Shown here in pieces: positions 39,316-41,537 of a stretch of 41,537 nucleotides of DNA. The stretch's first letter is position 1. Every line of letters begins with the position of its first letter. The notes under the pieces are model-generated. The model was not told where the DNA came from and searched no databases. It was given only the letters and a program-made list of their open reading frames with translations. This stretch comes from a virus, in the IMG/VR virus record IMGVR_UViG_3300031576_000138, positions 1 to 41,537 of that record. One strand, written 5' to 3'. A program made the translations under genes and the position numbers.

Positions 39316-39782
39316 GCCCCATCCGGCCCGAGAACCGGGCGCTGTATCCGAGCGACTGGAAGCGGATCTCGGCCCGCATCCGCGCGAGCTCCGCTGGCCG
39401 CTGCGAGTGCGAGGGCGAGTGCGGGCTTCACCAGCCCTTGCCGGTCTGTGAATGCGGCGACCCGCAGCGCAACCACCAGGACGCAAGCGGTAAGTGCCTC
39501 CTGAGGAGCCACGACGCCCCATGCCTAGCCTACCGCTACTCTCACCACGAGCTTCGACGCTGCGAGGAGCGTGACGGGGAGAAGGCCTCGTGGGCCCGCG
39601 GGACCGTCGTGCTGACCGTGGCCCACCTGAACCACGAGCCGAGCGACTGCCGGGATGAGAACCTCAGAGCTATGTGCCAGCGCTGCCACAACCGCTACGA
39701 TCGCCCGCACCGCAACGCGAACGCTGCTCAGACCAGGCGCGCGAAGAAGGGCGTGGTCGAGATGTTCGAGGCTCGCAGATGA
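39312..39782 (+). CDS. HNH endonuclease
   Basis: A 156-aa protein: NRALYPSDWKRISARIRASSAGRCECEG.. , CGLHQ, a central insertion with extra Cys/His (VCECGDPQRNHQ), then VVLTVAHLNHEPSD and ENLRAMCQRCHNRYD. TVAHLNH supplies the catalytic His/Asn and CQRCHNRYD the last His plus zinc cysteines. HNH enzymes near phage ends often assist packaging; here it could equally be a replication-module or free-standing nuclease. ATGA-coupled to the next gene. Confidence 0.85.
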   Translation: MSPIRPENRALYPSDWKRISARIRASSAGRCECEGECGLHQPLPVCECGDPQRNHQDASGKCLLRSHDAPCLAYRYSHHELRRCEERDGEKASWARGTVVLTVAHLNHEPSDCRDENLRAMCQRCHNRYDRPHRNANAAQTRRAKKGVVEMFEARR

Positions 39783-39951
39783 GGCTGACCTTCTCAGAAG
39801 CCGCGCGAAAGGTGCGACGGCTGGGCTCGACCTACCGCGCGTGGTGCGACGGCTACGCGGCCGCGCGCGCTCGCCGCCGCGCCGTCCCGGGGGCTACCGC
39901 CACGGGCTTAGACGGAGGGCGATGCTGGAGCAGACGGAGCTTTTCCGATGA
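39779..39951 (+). CDS. small basic protein, probable -1 frame break in GGGGG at 39889
   Basis: ATGA-coupled start: MRLTFSEAARKVRRLGSTYRAWCDGYAAARARRRAVPG. The unshifted frame runs on to 39997. If one G is missing in 39889-39893, it instead reads GGYRHGLRRRAMLEQTELFR and stops at 39949-39951, exactly in an ATGA overlap with another small frame. The second reading is preferred but not certain. Function unknown. Confidence 0.45.
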
Positions 39952-40052
39952 GGCCGCGGTGCTCGTGCGGCGATCAGTGGCCTTGCCCATGGCGTAGATG
40001 GTGGAACGCATGGCGACACTACGCCCAACGTCACCACCGAGTGCGAGCATGA
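39948..40052 (+). CDS. 34-aa Trp/Arg-rich peptide candidate
   Basis: ATG 39948 overlaps a possible upstream stop. The product has CSCGDQWPCPW then RRWWNAWRHYAQRHHR, an aromatic, basic peptide that could bind nucleic acid or membrane. Codon use is mediocre. The ~75 bases after it contain no clear gene. Confidence 0.3.
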   Translation: MRPRCSCGDQWPCPWRRWWNAWRHYAQRHHRVRA

Positions 40053-40126
40053 TGTAATAGAACGACACGAAGCCGTCCGCTCCCATATGGAGGACCCCGA
40101 AGTGCCCCGGCCCCCGACTGCCCCCG

Positions 40127-40198
40127 ATGTGCAACGGCGAAGCATGTGTGAAGTGCGGGGCCGGGATCGTGGCGGACGGGCGGGGGGTGCCGGCATGA
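40127..40198 (+). CDS. 23-aa Cys-containing microprotein candidate
   Basis: MCNGEACVKCGAGIVADGRGVPA ends in an ATGA overlap with the next gene. No SD is visible; it may be the C-terminal part of a frame opened at ATG 40087 (MEDPEVPRPP..) if one base is extra near 40118. Confidence 0.28.
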   Translation: MCNGEACVKCGAGIVADGRGVPA

Positions 40199-40404
40199 GC
40201 AACTACACGAGGAAGTTCCACCGCGCGCAGCGCTACCGGCACGCGGCGCACCGCCGCCGACGGCAACCGCACCCGCCGCCGCCGATCGCGCTAGACGTCT
40301 TCCAGGACAATCGCCAGAGCCACAAGAAGGCGCGCCACGGCGGCGTCGTCTCGACCTTGCTCTCGATCGCGGCCTTGTGCGGCTTCGCGAGGCGGAGGAC
40401 CTGA
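40195..40404 (+). CDS. hypothetical basic protein, 69 aa
   Basis: MSNYTRKFHRAQRYRHAAHRRRRQPHPPPP is strongly basic with a proline run, followed by a polar stretch and a short hydrophobic segment (VVSTLLSIAALCGFA). Frame continues upstream in phase to 40087, so an earlier start is possible. Its TGA shares one base with the next ATG. Confidence 0.5.
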   Translation: MSNYTRKFHRAQRYRHAAHRRRRQPHPPPPIALDVFQDNRQSHKKARHGGVVSTLLSIAALCGFARRRT

Positions 40405-41126
40405 TGCAAGTCGGCCTCAACGTGGACGCCTCGCGGCTGCTGCTGCGGCTTCGGAACCCGGAGAAGCGGATTGCGTTCGCGATCGACAACTCGCTGAATG
40501 ACACCATCAAGGTCGCGCAGCGGGCGGTGCAGCTTCACGTCCAGGACGAGTTCGAGATCCGCAAGCCAACCTTCTTCTTCGGTGGCGCAGCCGGTGGAGG
40601 TCGGGGAGGCGCGGCGGCGCGCGTCGAGTTCGCGAGCGTCCGCAAGGGCAGGCACTACGCCGAGATCGCGGTCGGGCGATTCCGCCGCCTGCTGCTGCCG
40701 CTCTTCGAGCGCGGCGGTCTCCGCGAGCCGTTCAAGGGCAAGGAGTCGGTTGCCGTACCCGTCGAGGCCCGGGCGACGAAGAGCGCGAGCATCCCCGAGG
40801 AGTTGTTCGTGCAGCGGCTCGCGTTCCGCCGGCCCAAGGCCACTACGGTGGAGACCCGGAGGGCACGGAGCCAACGGAGCCGGGGCAAGGTCTGGGAGGG
40901 GAAGCTCGGGAGCTATCTCATCCCGCGCATGGGCATCTTCCAGCGCGTGACGGCGGCAGTGAGCCGCGTGCTGTACGTGTTCGCGCGCCCGTTCCAGATC
41001 CCGCCCGGGAGGCTGAAGTTCGTCGAGACCGTCCACGGTGTCGCGCGACGCGTATTCCCCGAGAGCCTGCACCGGCACGTCCGCGAGACGCTGGAGTTCC
41101 ACGCACGTAGAGGAGGTCGGAGGTGA
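40404..41126 (+). CDS. minor tail protein Z-like protein
   Basis: A 240-aa protein: RIAFAIDNSLNDTIKVAQRAVQLHVQDEF and IRKPTFFFGG match the start of gpZ-like minor tail proteins, which help connect tails to heads. Later parts are basic and helical, ending RETLEFHARRGGRR. On the circular map it lies at the distal end of the early module, close to the terminase block and away from the other tail genes. TGATG coupling upstream, GTGA downstream. Confidence 0.65.
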   Translation: MQVGLNVDASRLLLRLRNPEKRIAFAIDNSLNDTIKVAQRAVQLHVQDEFEIRKPTFFFGGAAGGGRGGAAARVEFASVRKGRHYAEIAVGRFRRLLLPLFERGGLREPFKGKESVAVPVEARATKSASIPEELFVQRLAFRRPKATTVETRRARSQRSRGKVWEGKLGSYLIPRMGIFQRVTAAVSRVLYVFARPFQIPPGRLKFVETVHGVARRVFPESLHRHVRETLEFHARRGGRR

Positions 41127-41537
41127 AAGCTTGGGAAGTAGAGCACGAGACTGGGACGCACAGCATCGAGCGGGGCGAACTCGTGGTCGACGGTGGCGCG
41201 CTGCTGTTCTGCGACGAGACGGACACCGGCGTTGACGATTGGCCCGAGGGGACTTTGATCCGGGCGATCGCCCCACACTGCTGGCGCAGCGTGCGTCGAT
41301 GCAGGCCTGAAGAGGTCGAGGCTATCGCGGAGCGCGACAAGGAAGCCGAGCACGAGAAACGCGCTGCTCTGACCGCGAGCGGCAACATCGAAGACGACCT
41401 CCGCGCAGCATGGAGGGACGTGCACGACCGCGGCGAGTGCCTGCCAGCAGTCGGCGCCTTCGGTGCGCCTTGTCCCTTGTGCATCGAGGAGGCTTCTTCG
41501 GGTCCTTCCGCGCAGTCTGGCGTGGGTACCGGCGGAG
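41123..41537 (+). CDS. hypothetical protein spanning the contig junction
   Basis: GTG 41123 follows GGAGG in a GTGA overlap. The frame reads MKAWEVEHETGTHSIERGELVV.., DDWPEGTLIRAIAPHCW, a charged helix (VEAIAERDKEAEHEKR), DDLRAAWRDVHDRGEC and CPLCIEE. It is still open at the window end and stops at 54 after joining (149 aa in total). GECLP and CPLC may form a zinc site. Function unknown. Confidence 0.7.
   Translation, partial: MKAWEVEHETGTHSIERGELVVDGGALLFCDETDTGVDDWPEGTLIRAIAPHCWRSVRRCRPEEVEAIAERDKEAEHEKRAALTASGNIEDDLRAAWRDVHDRGECLPAVGAFGAPCPLCIEEASSGPSAQSGVGTGG
41519..41537. repeat. terminal direct repeat, right copy
   Basis: Identical to bases 1-19; see the left copy. Coding continuity across the join supports a closed genome. 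Confidence 0.9.

Noticed and set aside
1-41537. Integrase, excisionase, peptidase-type repressor, transposase, CRISPR array
   Set aside because: Scanned for on both strands among all sizeable frames; none shows the relevant motifs, so no temperate module or mobile element is called.

Overview
The window is a complete, tailed (siphovirus-like) bacteriophage genome of about 41.5 kb, very GC-rich, with every supported gene on the + strand. Its last 19 bases repeat its first 19, and a reading frame beginning at 41123 runs through that overlap and ends at position 54, where the next frame begins in a GTGA overlap. The contig is therefore circular or terminally redundant and essentially closed. Most starts are ATG or GTG overlapping the previous stop (ATGA/GTGA), with Shine-Dalgarno-like sequences. 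I see no integrase, no peptidase-type repressor, no DNA polymerase, no tRNA and no CRISPR, so a lytic phage relying on the host replisome is most likely. The host is probably a high-GC bacterium; a phage-encoded CsrA-like protein suggests a host with a Csr/Rsm system.

Layout. 0-3.8 kb: small unknown genes, a UDG-fold protein, a ParB/methyltransferase fusion, terminase small subunit and a Dam-like methyltransferase whose frame is broken. 3.8-5.8 kb: GpA-family large terminase. 5.8-12.8 kb: an accessory block headed by a sigma70-like promoter and a free-standing LexA-type DNA-binding domain, followed by a chain of tiny coupled genes (zinc ribbons, small membrane proteins, three exported proteins) and a Toprim protein resembling the A subunit of type IIB topoisomerases (Spo11/Mini-A type). 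The block closes with a clear rho-independent terminator at 12886-12929.

12.98-32 kb: the virion module in canonical order: putative head protein, portal, protease-capsid fusion, head-tail joining proteins, tail terminator, tail tube, G/GT chaperones with a -1 slippery site, tape measure, distal tail, DUF2163-like hub, large tail-tip protein, small proteins and a His-rich fibre. 32-33.8 kb: lysis (amidase endolysin, coiled-coil membrane protein, holin candidate) plus an Ig-like protein split by a frameshift.

33.9-41.5 kb: the early/replication module: promoter, palindrome and HTH regulator, small genes, a PD-(D/E)XK nuclease with a CTG start, a replication initiator carrying a 10-bp iteron array (candidate origin), a DnaC-like helicase loader, a tandem CsrA-like protein, an HNH endonuclease and a minor-tail (gpZ-like) protein. 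The observations most worth checking are the single-chain double CsrA with one apparently reconstituted RNA-binding site, the in-gene iterons, the Mini-A-like protein, the internally startable protease-capsid fusion, the repeat shared by fibre and tail-tip C-termini, and a concentration of one-base frame breaks at 33-40 kb that is absent from the 20-kb virion module.
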